The position numbers were made by a program, and so were the translations under genes. Below are positions 48,581 to 57,006 of a stretch of 64,000 nucleotides of DNA, piece after piece (the first letter of the stretch is position 1; every line of letters begins with the position of its first letter). This stretch comes from Acidobacteria bacterium RIFCSPLOWO2_12_FULL_66_21 (GTDB lineage: Bacteria > Acidobacteriota > Vicinamibacteria > Vicinamibacterales > 2-12-FULL-66-21). Under the pieces are notes generated by a model. The model made no database searches. It was not told the DNA's origin and saw only the letters and a list, made by a program, of their open reading frames with translations. The stretch spans positions 78,191 to 142,190 of the forward strand of contig MELC01000075.1 in NCBI GenBank assembly GCA_001767455.1. Direction: 5' to 3'.

Positions 48581-51393
48581 CGCGGGCGTTCCGTTCCAGC
48601 CGACCGCCGCCCGACCGCACGTCCTTCCTTCATCGGCGGAGTCGCCGCAGCCTCGAGAAGCTGCGCCATTCCTGAGAACAGCGCTGCCAGCGTCGATGCG
48701 GTTTCGGGCGGTGCCTCGATGACCAGACCGCCGCTGGCGGTGCGCTGCACGGTCACGCCGGCGACAAGACGCTGGATCGTGGCGGCCGATGGCATCGGCT
48801 CCGCCCGCGAGGCGGCTACGCCCACGACGTCACGCGACTCGTCCGCCGCCGCGACGACGGCCTCGATCTCGCGCTCCGCACCATCGTCCTCGGAAACATT
48901 GGTATCCTCGGCGCGGACGGGGACCCGCGTGATTGCCGGCGCGACGATGCGCTCGATGCGGGAGAGAAAACTTCCGGAACGCTCGAAGGTCACCTCGTCG
49001 GTCGTTCCATCAAACAGGCCGGTGAAAAGCGCCTTCTTGGACCCGACGAGATCGGCGATCCGCGACTCGATTCCGGGCTCGCTCACCAGGTTGTAGACGT
49101 CAATCGGGCGGCGCTGCCCGAGCCGGTGGATCCGGCCGACTCGCTGCTCGAGCACCGCGGGGTTCCAGGGAAGCTCGATGTTGATGCAGGCGCTCGCCGC
49201 TCGTTGCAGGTTGAGGCCGACGCCGCCGGCATCGGTCGCGAAGAGCACGCGGCACGCGGGGTCGTCGTGGAAATCCACGAGGTTCTGCGTGCGCCGCCTC
49301 TGGCCCTCCTGGCCGGTGAAGAACGCCGGTGTGACACCCTCGCGTGCGAGCTGGTGGCGCGTCGCCCAGTGCGCGAGCCGAAGCATCCGCCGCCATTGGC
49401 TGAATACCACCACTTTGCGCCCTTCGGTGAGGGCGAGCTGGCCGATCAGCTCGCGCAGCTCCACCAGTTTCGGGCTCGCAAGCCCCCGAAGGGTGGCGTC
49501 CGTGGGGCGCTCGATCCGCGACAGGTCGGGCCAGATCTGCTCGAAGCGCAATTGGGCGAGGCCGTTGGCAATGATGCGCTGCGTGGTGAGCAGGGTCATC
49601 AGACGCAGGAACTCCGGCTGCGCGAGCGGGCGCCGCTTCGCGCGGCCGAGGATCTGCGCGATCGGCATGTTGAGCGCGTCGTGCTCGTCCATCTGCTCCG
49701 CGGTCATCTCGATGGGAATCCGCGTGTCGGTCCGCGCGGGCAGCTGCGACAGCACCTCTCGCCGCGTGCGCCGCACCATGCAGGTGGCGAGACGGGTTCG
49801 CAGGGTATCGAGGTTCCGGGCGCCGCCGATCTCCGTTGTGCCATCCACTGGCGTGGTGTGCCATGCTGCCAGGCGCCATTTCGGCTCCAGCGCGAGATCG
49901 TCGACCCACTCGACAATCGACGCGAGCTCGTCGAGCCGGTTCTCCATCGGCGTGCCCGTCAGCACCAGACGGTACGGTGGATCCAGTCGCTTCACGGCGA
50001 GCGCGGTTTTGGTCGCCCAGTTCTTGATCCGCTGGGCCTCGTCCAGCACGACGATGTCCGGCCTCCATTCGCGGACGACGTCGAGGTCGCGAATGAGCTG
50101 CTCGTAGTTCCCCAGCAGGAATCCGCGCCGGCACGCCTCGAACGCGGCGCGGCGCTCACCGGGAGTGCCATCGACGACGGCGGCGGGGGCGTCGGTGAAG
50201 AGCTGCCACTCACGAAGCCACTGCGGCTTGAGCGCGGCGGGGACGACGAGCAGTCCACGGCGGACGCGGCCGGTGTGCCAGAGGGCATGACAGGCGGCAA
50301 TCGCCTGCGCGGTCTTCCCGAGGCCCATGTCGTCGGCCAGAAGCAAGCGCCCGCGCGTGAGAAACCGTTCAACGCCGTCATGTTGATAGCGATAGAGCGA
50401 TTGCTTGAGCGTATGCAGCGCGCGGTGCAGATGCTTCCGGGTGCTCGACGTCTGGATCCGGCGCACGAGTCGGCCGCGCTCTTCCTGCAGCAGCGCGTGC
50501 AGTGCCGGCTCGCCATTGCCGTCGCGAAGCGCGGCACGCAAGCGATCCACGAGCGCCAGCCGTTGCTCGGACGCCTCGGGAATCGCGGCCGCCCAGCCGT
50601 TTCCCTTTGCTGGACGCAGCCAGCGCCGCAGATTGGGATCAGGCGCGCCGTCCACCCAGCGAATGCGCGCCAGCCAGTCGCCAGGGCCGGTCAGCGGACG
50701 GACCGGATCCCAGCGCAACGGCGCCAGCTCGGGAGCCAACTCGCGCTCGATAATGCCGCGATACCGCTTCGAGACCACGTGCTCGAGGACGGCGACGAGG
50801 TGCTTGCACAGGCCGAGCGAGTTTCTGAGGAAATCGGCGCACTCGCAACTGCCGTCGAGCGGCTCTATACGACGGAGGAGCGTGCGATACGGGCGTGCGC
50901 GCGACCCTTGGCGGCGGGTTGCGTACAGCCCCAACAGGCGGCCCCGTGGCCGTCCGACGATCTGAATCTCGTCCGTCTGAGCGGACGCGCAGCGGCGAAG
51001 CACCGCGTCGAGCGCATCGCGCTGGACCGGCCAGTCGCCTCCGTGCGTGACCGACAGAACGTGGCGCACGATGCGCTCAGGCGACACGCCGCCCGTCCGC
51101 CGGTGCGCGCGCGCGAGCAGCGTCTGATAGGTCTCACTGTCGGTGACGGGAATCACCCCGGTTTCCACCCCCCGGCGCAAAGTCTGCGCGCCGGGCGTGC
51201 GGGGTTCCACCCCACCGCGCACCGTCCGCGCGCCGGGGGCCCCGGGTTCCACCCCACCGCGCACCGTCCGCGCGGCGGGGGCCCCGGGTTCCACCCCACC
51301 GCGCACCGTCCGCGCGGCGGGGGCCCCGGGTTCCACCCCACCGCGCACAGTCCGCGCGGCGGGGGCCCCGGGTTGAGATGAACGGCTCTGCAT
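48577..51393 (-). CDS. SWIM zinc-finger SNF2-family helicase
   Basis: 938 residues from ATG 51393 (GGGGGAAG upstream). Residues 8-77 are five 14-residue repeats (PGAPAARTVRGGVE type). A SWIM zinc finger follows (C183.C185...C196.H198, in CECADFLRNSLGLCKH), then the SNF2 ATPase: DDMGLGKT at 354-361, DEAQ at 451-454, LTGTPMENRLDEL, and the second lobe with VVFSQWRRML, FATDAGGVGLNLQ and RVGRIHRLGQRR. Such enzymes translocate on double-stranded DNA and are found in repair, transcription and defence settings. The downstream partner (DUF6880) is truncated. Confidence 0.9.
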   Translation of the reverse strand: MQSRSSQPGAPAARTVRGGVEPGAPAARTVRGGVEPGAPAARTVRGGVEPGAPGARTVRGGVEPRTPGAQTLRRGVETGVIPVTDSETYQTLLARAHRRTGGVSPERIVRHVLSVTHGGDWPVQRDALDAVLRRCASAQTDEIQIVGRPRGRLLGLYATRRQGSRARPYRTLLRRIEPLDGSCECADFLRNSLGLCKHLVAVLEHVVSKRYRGIIERELAPELAPLRWDPVRPLTGPGDWLARIRWVDGAPDPNLRRWLRPAKGNGWAAAIPEASEQRLALVDRLRAALRDGNGEPALHALLQEERGRLVRRIQTSSTRKHLHRALHTLKQSLYRYQHDGVERFLTRGRLLLADDMGLGKTAQAIAACHALWHTGRVRRGLLVVPAALKPQWLREWQLFTDAPAAVVDGTPGERRAAFEACRRGFLLGNYEQLIRDLDVVREWRPDIVVLDEAQRIKNWATKTALAVKRLDPPYRLVLTGTPMENRLDELASIVEWVDDLALEPKWRLAAWHTTPVDGTTEIGGARNLDTLRTRLATCMVRRTRREVLSQLPARTDTRIPIEMTAEQMDEHDALNMPIAQILGRAKRRPLAQPEFLRLMTLLTTQRIIANGLAQLRFEQIWPDLSRIERPTDATLRGLASPKLVELRELIGQLALTEGRKVVVFSQWRRMLRLAHWATRHQLAREGVTPAFFTGQEGQRRRTQNLVDFHDDPACRVLFATDAGGVGLNLQRAASACINIELPWNPAVLEQRVGRIHRLGQRRPIDVYNLVSEPGIESRIADLVGSKKALFTGLFDGTTDEVTFERSGSFLSRIERIVAPAITRVPVRAEDTNVSEDDGAEREIEAVVAAADESRDVVGVAASRAEPMPSAATIQRLVAGVTVQRTASGGLVIEAPPETASTLAALFSGMAQLLEAAATPPMKEGRAVGRRSAGTERPR
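51166..51373. repeat. 42-bp tandem repeat, five units, inside the helicase gene
   Basis: Units of 42 bases (TTCCACCCCACCGCGCACCG, then TCCGCGCGGCGGGGGCCCCG, then GG) repeat at 51205, 51247, 51289 and 51331, with a diverged first unit at about 51166. Being a multiple of three, changes in copy number keep the helicase in frame. All frames on both strands are open across it. Confidence 0.85.
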
Positions 51394-51508
51394 ATCTTCC
51401 CCCGTCGTCGGCAATTGGGAATTGGGGCTGCGAGTTGACGTATTCTTTCACAGCGGTGGCGAGCGGAACCGGGTCGAGTTCCGGCACCGTCAGCGCTGAG
51501 GTCGAACC

Positions 51509-52075
51509 GTGGCGAACACGCGTCGAGCGCGCGACGCTGAGGCGTGGACGAACGCGACGAAGATCTGCCGGCTCAATGCGCGGCAGGTCGAGATGGCGCG
51601 CGCGCTCGGCATGAATCCGAGGAAGCTCCCGGGTTTGCGCCCGAGCCCACAGCAGCGCTGGAAGGTCCCCGTGAGCGAGTTCATCGAAGAGTGCTACCGG
51701 AAGCGGTTCGGCAGTCCGCCCCACAACGAGGAAGTGCGTGGACCGCAGCCGAAATCGCGAAATCGTTCGACGACGCGTCTCGACGCAAACATGCCGAAAC
51801 GTGAGCCAGATCCGGCGTGCCAGTTGAGCGATCTGGCCTGCTACCTCGTGAATCTCGCCGACGATCTGCAGCAGTGGCTCGTGCACGGCTCGATCGATCC
51901 CGAGGTGCTGCCACAAGTACGTGAGGAGCTGCAGGCGATCGCGAAAGCACTCGACACCGGTGCGCCGATCTCGCCGATTCCGGCGATTCCGCCTCCGCCC
52001 AGGCCCACGCGCCGCGATGTGTCGCGGCGCGGCGATCGGGAGCACGCATTCGACGATGAAGAGATCCCATTCTGA
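51509..52075 (+). CDS. uncharacterised protein (188 aa)
   Basis: Starts at GTG 51509. The N-terminal 60 residues (WTNATKICRLNARQVEMARALGMNPRKLPGLRPSPQQRWKVPVSEFIEECYRKRFG) look conserved, with a helical segment and a KRFG end; the middle is variable; a helical stretch (LACYLVNLADDLQQWLVHG) and a proline-rich tail ending DDEEIPF complete it. No family known to me. It is divergent from the helicase, so the two may share a control region. Confidence 0.65.
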   Translation: MANTRRARDAEAWTNATKICRLNARQVEMARALGMNPRKLPGLRPSPQQRWKVPVSEFIEECYRKRFGSPPHNEEVRGPQPKSRNRSTTRLDANMPKREPDPACQLSDLACYLVNLADDLQQWLVHGSIDPEVLPQVREELQAIAKALDTGAPISPIPAIPPPPRPTRRDVSRRGDREHAFDDEEIPF

Positions 52076-52171
52076 TCGCCGATGGAGCGATGGTCCATTG
52101 GCGACACAGCGCACGTTGCGTCGATGTGCTCGCCGAGGCGCCTGGCGCGGACGACAACACTCAGGATCCTG

Positions 52172-52536
52172 AGCTAGAATGGATTTCGAGATGGCTGAAG
52201 AGCTGACCGTCTCCGATCCGAAGATTCTCGGTGGCAAACCGTGCGTCCACGCGACGCGATTGAGCGTCGAGTTCCTCCTCGAACTGGCGGCGGGCGGTGC
52301 GACGCAGGAGCAGATTCTCGCACAGTACCCGCAGCTCACGCAGGATGGCTTGGCGGCGGCGTTTCGGTATGCCGCAGACGTGCTGAAGGCCGAGCACGTC
52401 TGGGATCTGAAGACCACCGCGTGAGGCCACTCGACCTTCCCCTTCTGACCGACGAGAACATCGCCGCTGACGTGGTCGCGGGCCTTCGGGCACGAGGTTG
52501 CGACGTACGGTCGGCCGAGGAGGAACGGCTGATCGG
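52172..52536. repeat. duplicated DUF433/DUF5615 segment, copy 2
   Basis: 365 bases matching 34872-35235 with about ten substitutions and one extra T. The same orientation and the same abrupt ends indicate a segmental duplication or transposition of the gene pair. Confidence 0.85.
52179..52424 (+). CDS. DUF433 antitoxin-like protein, copy 2
   Basis: 81 residues, differing from copy 1 at about seven positions (for example TVSDPKILGGKPCVHATRLSVEFLLEL). The DUF433 core is complete. Its stop overlaps the next GTG. Intact although the toxin partner is frameshifted. Confidence 0.9.
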   Translation: MDFEMAEELTVSDPKILGGKPCVHATRLSVEFLLELAAGGATQEQILAQYPQLTQDGLAAAFRYAADVLKAEHVWDLKTTA

Positions 52537-52570
52537 CCGTGCGGGACGGCGAAGTCCTGGATCACATTGA
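52421..52570 (+). pseudogene. DUF5615 PIN-like toxin remnant, copy 2
   Basis: Reads VRPLDLPLLTDENIAADVVAGLRARGCDVRSAEEERLIGRA, a better DUF5615 start than copy 1 because the extra T keeps frame. A one-base insertion then shifts it to GRRSPGSH and stop; the true frame would continue DGEVLDHIEEYLGGV to about 52590 and then is lost. The nuclease core is missing. Confidence 0.8.
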
Positions 52571-52765
52571 GGAGTATCTTGGAGGCGTGAGTTGTTGAGC
52601 CACTTGCGCAACGAGATGTTTCGGTGTCGCTTGGCATGCATCGCCCGTTTCGTTTTCCAAGCTTACGCGTCGGAGCTCATCCGGGACGCACTCCGCAGTA
52701 CAAAAACGAAGAACCAGCCAGGGACCACCGGTTTCGATCTGCGTGAGCGCTTTATTCAGCCGCGA

Positions 52766-52831
52766 TTAATGCCCGTGGCCGTGCTCGTCGTGATCGAAGT
52801 CGAAGCTGATAAACGTCGCCGCCAGGGCCAT
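52766..52831 (-). CDS. 21-residue His/Asp-rich mini-ORF
   Basis: ATG 52831 has GAGGAG seven bases upstream and encodes MALAATFISFDFDHDEHGHGH before TAA. It follows the vapC gene on the same strand by about 30 bases. It could be a genuine micropeptide, a metal-binding tail left from another gene, or chance. Confidence 0.3.
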   Translation of the reverse strand: MALAATFISFDFDHDEHGHGH

Positions 52832-52859
52832 CGCAAACTCCTCAGCGGGAACAAAAATC

Positions 52860-53258
52860 CTACACCCAGTCCTCGGTTTTCAATCCCGGCACTCGTCCGA
52901 ACTCCCGAACATTGTGCGTGATCAGCCGAACGTCGAGGCTGACCGCATGGGCCGCAATCAGCACGTCCAACGAGCCGATCGACTGCCCTTTCTTCTCCAG
53001 CGCCGCCCGCAGGCGGCCGTAAACAGCCGTTGCCTGCGGTTCGAACGCCGCCACTTCGAGGGGCGAGACGAACTGATCCAGCGCTTCCCGGTTCTTGGCC
53101 GGGCGACTGCTCTTGCTCACGCCATATTCGAGCTCAGCGAGTGTGATGAGGGAGATGCCGATGTCTCCAACCGCATGCGATGCGACTCGCTCGAGGAGCG
53201 ACGGAGGACGGTCCCTGATCAGGTCGATGCAGATGTTGGTGTCGAGCATCAACTTCAT
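52860..53258 (-). CDS. vapC: VapC toxin (PIN-domain ribonuclease)
   Basis: 132 residues with the PIN acidic residues: LMLDTNICIDLI (first Asp), ISLITLAELEYGV (Glu), GSLDVLIAAHAVSLDVRLITHNVREFGRV (two Asp and the TxN motif). Complete length. The start overlaps the vapB stop by one base. VapC cleaves tRNA or rRNA and is held inactive by VapB. Confidence 0.95.
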   Translation of the reverse strand: MKLMLDTNICIDLIRDRPPSLLERVASHAVGDIGISLITLAELEYGVSKSSRPAKNREALDQFVSPLEVAAFEPQATAVYGRLRAALEKKGQSIGSLDVLIAAHAVSLDVRLITHNVREFGRVPGLKTEDWV

Positions 53259-53491
53259 CAGAACGTCCGACGTCGCTTCTGCATCGGGGGCTGGTTTCGC
53301 CCCTCCGCCATGAAATCGTCCGTGAACTTGTGGAGACTCTCGAACAGCGCGCTCCAGGAACGCCTCTTGGGCCGCAGAATCAATGCGTCGCCTTTACGGC
53401 GAATCTCGACCTCCTCATCGTCGAGGTGAAACTCCTTCGGAATCCGGACGGCCTGACTGTTGCCGCTCTTGAATACTTTGGCAGTTTTCAT
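53258..53491 (-). CDS. vapB: VapB antitoxin (AbrB/MazE-like)
   Basis: 77 residues: an N-terminal SpoVT/AbrB DNA-binding fold (MKTAKVFKSGNSQAVRIPKEFHLDDEEVEIRRKGDALILRP) then a C-terminal tail (WSALFESLHKFTDDFM) that would wrap the toxin. ATG 53491 preferred over an in-frame ATG at 53524, which would lie within the control region. Autoregulation with VapC is expected. Confidence 0.95.
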   Translation of the reverse strand: MKTAKVFKSGNSQAVRIPKEFHLDDEEVEIRRKGDALILRPKRRSWSALFESLHKFTDDFMAEGRNQPPMQKRRRTF

Positions 53492-53544
53492 GGATGCACC
53501 AAGTACATACACAAGGATATACATTTGATCGATTCAAATCAAAC
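53492..53544. promoter_or_regulatory. shared control region of vapBC and the orphan vapC
   Basis: This 53-bp AT-rich gap between divergent genes has ATACATTTGATCGATT and the inverted pair TTTGAT/ATCAAA around CGATTCA, as well as near-symmetrical TACATACACAAGGATATACA. AbrB-type antitoxins bind such repeats. Both transcription units may be controlled by VapB. Confidence 0.45.
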
Positions 53545-53937
53545 GTGCATCGTCTGGAGGGGAAAGCCCTCGTCGATAGCTCGCTCTGGGTGCACCAGCT
53601 GCGCAAGAGTGGCGACCCGGCGAAGCGCGATCGCGTGAATGCGCTACTGGAGAGCGGCGAAGCCGCGTGGTGTCCGCCCGTGCGATTCGAGCTGTGGCGT
53701 GGCGTCACCAACGACGCGGAGCGCAAGACGCTTCGCCGCTACGAGGTGCTGCTTCCCGACTACGAGATCTCTGCTGAGGTCTGGAATCGGTCGATTCAAC
53801 TCGCCGATCGTGGCCGGGCGTCCGGCGTGACCGTTCCCCTTGCAGATCTCCTCATCTTTGCGTGCGCCAAGGTCCACGGCCTCGATGTCGCGCACGACGA
53901 CACCCATTTCGACGAGTTGGCGAAACTCGAGGCCTGA
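53545..53937 (+). CDS. orphan VapC-like PIN-domain protein
   Basis: 130 residues from GTG 53545. PIN residues are visible: KALVDSSLWVHQLR (Asp), RFELWRGV (Glu) and PLADLLIFACAKVHGLDVAHDDTHFDEL (acidic cluster). No antitoxin gene lies next to it on the same strand. Its 5' region (CGTGCATCGTCTGGAGGGG) is shared with the repeats at 37723 and 47455, and its 3' part with the relic at 48153. The start codon is uncertain. Confidence 0.8.
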   Translation: MHRLEGKALVDSSLWVHQLRKSGDPAKRDRVNALLESGEAAWCPPVRFELWRGVTNDAERKTLRRYEVLLPDYEISAEVWNRSIQLADRGRASGVTVPLADLLIFACAKVHGLDVAHDDTHFDELAKLEA

Positions 53938-53974
53938 TGGCACTCACGGCTCCGATTCCGCTCGCACTCGGCCG

Positions 53975-55018
53975 TTCTCCGCGGAACTCGTTGACCTCGG
54001 CGCGCCCGGTTTCGCCATCAGGCAGAACGGGGCGGACCGCCAAATCCCCTTCGACCAGGTCGCGGCCATCGACTTTGTCGGCGGAACGATTCCCGACTCG
54101 CAATGGGCCCTGGCCGGCGGCGGCCGTCATGCGCTGTGGCTCCGCAGCGGGCTCGTGGTGCAAGGGGAGTTCTACGACGTCGGAGGCACGCGGCCGCTGC
54201 GCATCACGTTCGATACTGCCAGCGGCCGGCGCGACTTCGCGTCGAGCGAAGTTGCGCGCATCCTGCTGTCGCCCCCTGCCGGCCAGGGACCCGCCAAGAG
54301 TCCCGGGACGCCGACCGCACCGCTGAACCCGATGCCGCCGGGGGGATTCGCGTGTAACCCCAACGAAGTCACAGGCACCTGGACGAGCAACAGCTGGGGC
54401 GAGATCACGCTGCGCGCGAAGGGCGGCTGCAGCGTCGCCGGGAGCTACACGGCGTCGGGCGGTGGGCAGATCAGCGGAGTCGTGATTCCGCCGACCGGGG
54501 ACGTCAAGAACCAGATGCTCCAGTTCCGCTGGACGCGGAGCGACGGCAACGACGGCGGCGATGCCTACGCGCTGGTCGTCAACGCCTCACGGATCGAAGG
54601 GCGGTGGTGTCGTCCGGCAGGATGCAACACGAGCCAGGGCGGGATCTGGGGAGCGACACGCACGAGTGCCCCGCCGCCGGCGATTCCCACCGGTCCCGTC
54701 GCCGGCCCTGGAGCTGGCGCGTCGACGTGCTCTGGCCTCGCGTCCGTCCTCGGCTCGTGGAGTGTCTCGGCCTTCGGCCGCCTGAACCTCCAGAGCGCAG
54801 GCGGATGCCAGGTCACAGGCACGTACAACAATTCACCCGGTGTCATTCGCGGCGTGATGTCGGGCGCGCGGCTCTTCTTTCGCTGGACGCGGAACGACGG
54901 CAACGACAGCGGTGAGGGGTATCTCGAAGCCGGGCCCGGCGGCACGGTGCAGGGCAAATGGTGCCGCAGCGTCGGCTGCGATGTGATGAGCGGCAGCGTG
55001 TTCGGTGGCGGACGCTGA
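53975..55018 (+). pseudogene. secreted duplicated-domain protein, 5' end replaced
   Basis: Readable from about FSAELVDLGAPGFAIRQNGADRQIPFDQVAAIDFVGG. Residues typical of the first exported domain continue to LLSPP; a proline linker follows; then two homologous beta domains: GTWTSNSWGEITLRAKGGCSV...RSDGNDGGDAYAL...GRWCRPAGC and GSWSVSAFGRLNLQSAGGCQV...RNDGNDSGEGYLE...GKWCRSVGC. The signal peptide is absent: upstream of about 53975 the frame is the antisense or out-of-frame continuation of the vapC region. I infer that insertion of the accessory block removed the 5' end, though the frame is open from 53840. Confidence 0.6.
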
Positions 55019-55026
55019 GGCCTCCC

Positions 55027-57006
55027 ATGGCTCCCCAGCCCATCGTCCTGGCTCTTCTGCTCCTCACCGGCCAGACGGCCGCACCGGCGACCGGGCTCGA
55101 CCGCGCTGAGGCGCTCGTCGCGAGTGGACACGAGGCGGCCGTGCGCGCGTCCGCGCAACAGGACCGCGCGGCGCGTGACGCCGCCCGCAAGCAGCTCGAA
55201 GAAGCCGAATCGCTTGCCCGCCAGGAATTGAAGCGGCGCGGCGCGTGCGAAAAGTGCCACGAGCTGATCACCGCATCGGTGTACTACCGCGCGTCGCTCA
55301 AGGCGGGCAAAGGACACGACGATGCGATCGAGGCCGCCGCGGCGGGCCTCGCGCAATTCCCCACCAACGCCACCCTGCTTTTCTTCAAAGGCTACGCGCA
55401 CTACGCGCGCAACGAGTCGGCCGCGGCGGCGAAGGCGCTCAATCAGTACCTCATGGCGTCGAGAGGCGCGTTTGAGCCCGCGCCAGAGGTGCGGAGCATG
55501 CTCCAGGAGAGCCGGCGGAAGTTCCTCGGCGGCTGGTACAACCAGGGGGACTTCTATTCGTCGGCGGAATCAAGGATCGAACGCGTCAACCTGCAGACGT
55601 TCAAGGCGGAAACACTCTTCCAGATCACGTCCGACTACGAGCTGTCGCTCGGCCAGCAGGCGTTCACGGCGCTCGCCGGGACGGCGCCGGCGTTCACTGA
55701 CGCGCAGGTCGAAGGCTACCTTCAGCAGCTCGTCAACCGGATGACAGACCAGACGCCGGGCCCGGCCTTCCGGTATCGCGTCTCGATCCTCAGCTCGCCG
55801 GAGGTCAACGCCGTCACGCCGCCGGGGCACATCATCGTCAATACGGGACTCCTCGGGTTCGTCGAGAACGAGTCGGAGCTCGCGGCAGTCCTCGCGCACG
55901 AGCTCGCCCACAACTACGGGCATCACTCGGCGCGGCGCCTGATCAAGGGGTACCACGCGCAGAACGTCGCCAGGGCGCTGACCAGTGCCGTCAATCCTCA
56001 GAGCGCCACCGCGCAGCTCCTCACCCAGCTCGCGACCGGCCTCGGGGTCGGGCTCTTCGTGCTGGCCGCTGCCGCCGCGCGCGAAAGGTTCCTCGAGATC
56101 GAACGGCAAGCCACTGCGTTGCGCGAGCAGGCGGACGCCTGCACGCAGCGGTTCCCGGCGCCGGACCCCTCTTCCGTCCCACCCAGCCCTCGTCTCACGG
56201 GCATCAAGTTTCCCGTGCAGCGGATGGTCGTCAAGGCGGGAACGACCGTCGCGGTCCCTCCGGTCGTGCTCGTCTACGACGACAACACCACCGCGCCACC
56301 CGATGGCTCCGCGAACGTGCAGTACGGCGGTGTCCCGGTGCCGTTCACGCCGGGAAAGGGAGACGCGAACCGCTCCTTCATGGTGAGCGCCTCGTATGGC
56401 GGGTTCAGCGACACGATGACGATCTTCGTGGACCCGGGCACGGGACCATCCATCCTCGGCAGCACGACGACGCACGTCGATCCGAAGACGGTGGAACAAC
56501 AGGGCCAGGGACGCAATCTGGGCGAACCACCACCCGAGCCACCACCGGCATCCCTCCCGCTCTCGGCGCCCGCCGCGCCACCGCCCAGCCCCAACCCCGG
56601 CGCCGGGCAGCCTGCGCCGAATGCACCGCCCCCGCCGGGGCCCGGACAGGGGGCGTCGGACTGGGCCGGCACGTGGGAGCTCGCCGGCAATCAACCTGGA
56701 ACCATGATCCTGCGGCACCCGACCGCGGAGGACCAGCGGTCGGACAGTTACAGGGTCCACGTCACTTACGTGAAGAGCGTCATCTGCCGTCAGGGGACGG
56801 CGGCCATTTACTACGGAAGCATCTCGTTCGTGCAGGGGAGCGGGGGGCCTGTGATCGCCTGCGTCATCGGTGCCGAGCTTCATGGCCGGTTCAGCACGTT
56901 GGGCGACGCGGAACTCCATGGCTTCTTCACTTTCCGCAGCGGGCGGGGGACGTGGGGCGACGTGCGGTACGCGGCGGAGAACGAATGGCGCATCCGAAAG
57001 CGGTAA
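55027..57006 (+). CDS. M48-like TPR metallopeptidase with altered zinc site and extra beta domains
   Basis: 659 residues, starting eight bases after the previous stop. Signal peptide MAPQPIVLALLLLTGQTAA; CEKCH near residue 75; TPR-like region to about 170; M48 part with EVNAVTPPGHIIVNTGLL and HELAH at 291-295 (AHELAHNYGHHSARR). About 65-77 residues later, where family members have an EREAD-type third zinc ligand, the sequence reads EIERQATALREQADACTQ, with Gln where the Glu is expected. After it comes an Ig-like part, a proline-rich linker (PPPEPPPASLPLS) and a final beta domain (WAGTWELAGNQPGTMILRH). Possibly a non-catalytic or chimeric member. Confidence 0.75.
   Translation: MAPQPIVLALLLLTGQTAAPATGLDRAEALVASGHEAAVRASAQQDRAARDAARKQLEEAESLARQELKRRGACEKCHELITASVYYRASLKAGKGHDDAIEAAAAGLAQFPTNATLLFFKGYAHYARNESAAAAKALNQYLMASRGAFEPAPEVRSMLQESRRKFLGGWYNQGDFYSSAESRIERVNLQTFKAETLFQITSDYELSLGQQAFTALAGTAPAFTDAQVEGYLQQLVNRMTDQTPGPAFRYRVSILSSPEVNAVTPPGHIIVNTGLLGFVENESELAAVLAHELAHNYGHHSARRLIKGYHAQNVARALTSAVNPQSATAQLLTQLATGLGVGLFVLAAAAARERFLEIERQATALREQADACTQRFPAPDPSSVPPSPRLTGIKFPVQRMVVKAGTTVAVPPVVLVYDDNTTAPPDGSANVQYGGVPVPFTPGKGDANRSFMVSASYGGFSDTMTIFVDPGTGPSILGSTTTHVDPKTVEQQGQGRNLGEPPPEPPPASLPLSAPAAPPPSPNPGAGQPAPNAPPPPGPGQGASDWAGTWELAGNQPGTMILRHPTAEDQRSDSYRVHVTYVKSVICRQGTAAIYYGSISFVQGSGGPVIACVIGAELHGRFSTLGDAELHGFFTFRSGRGTWGDVRYAAENEWRIRKR

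Noticed and set aside
52592..52921. 109-residue plus-strand frame between DUF5615 and vapC
   Set aside because: No motif, biased composition, and it overlaps the end of vapC. The minus-strand mini-ORF with a ribosome site is slightly better supported, though weak.
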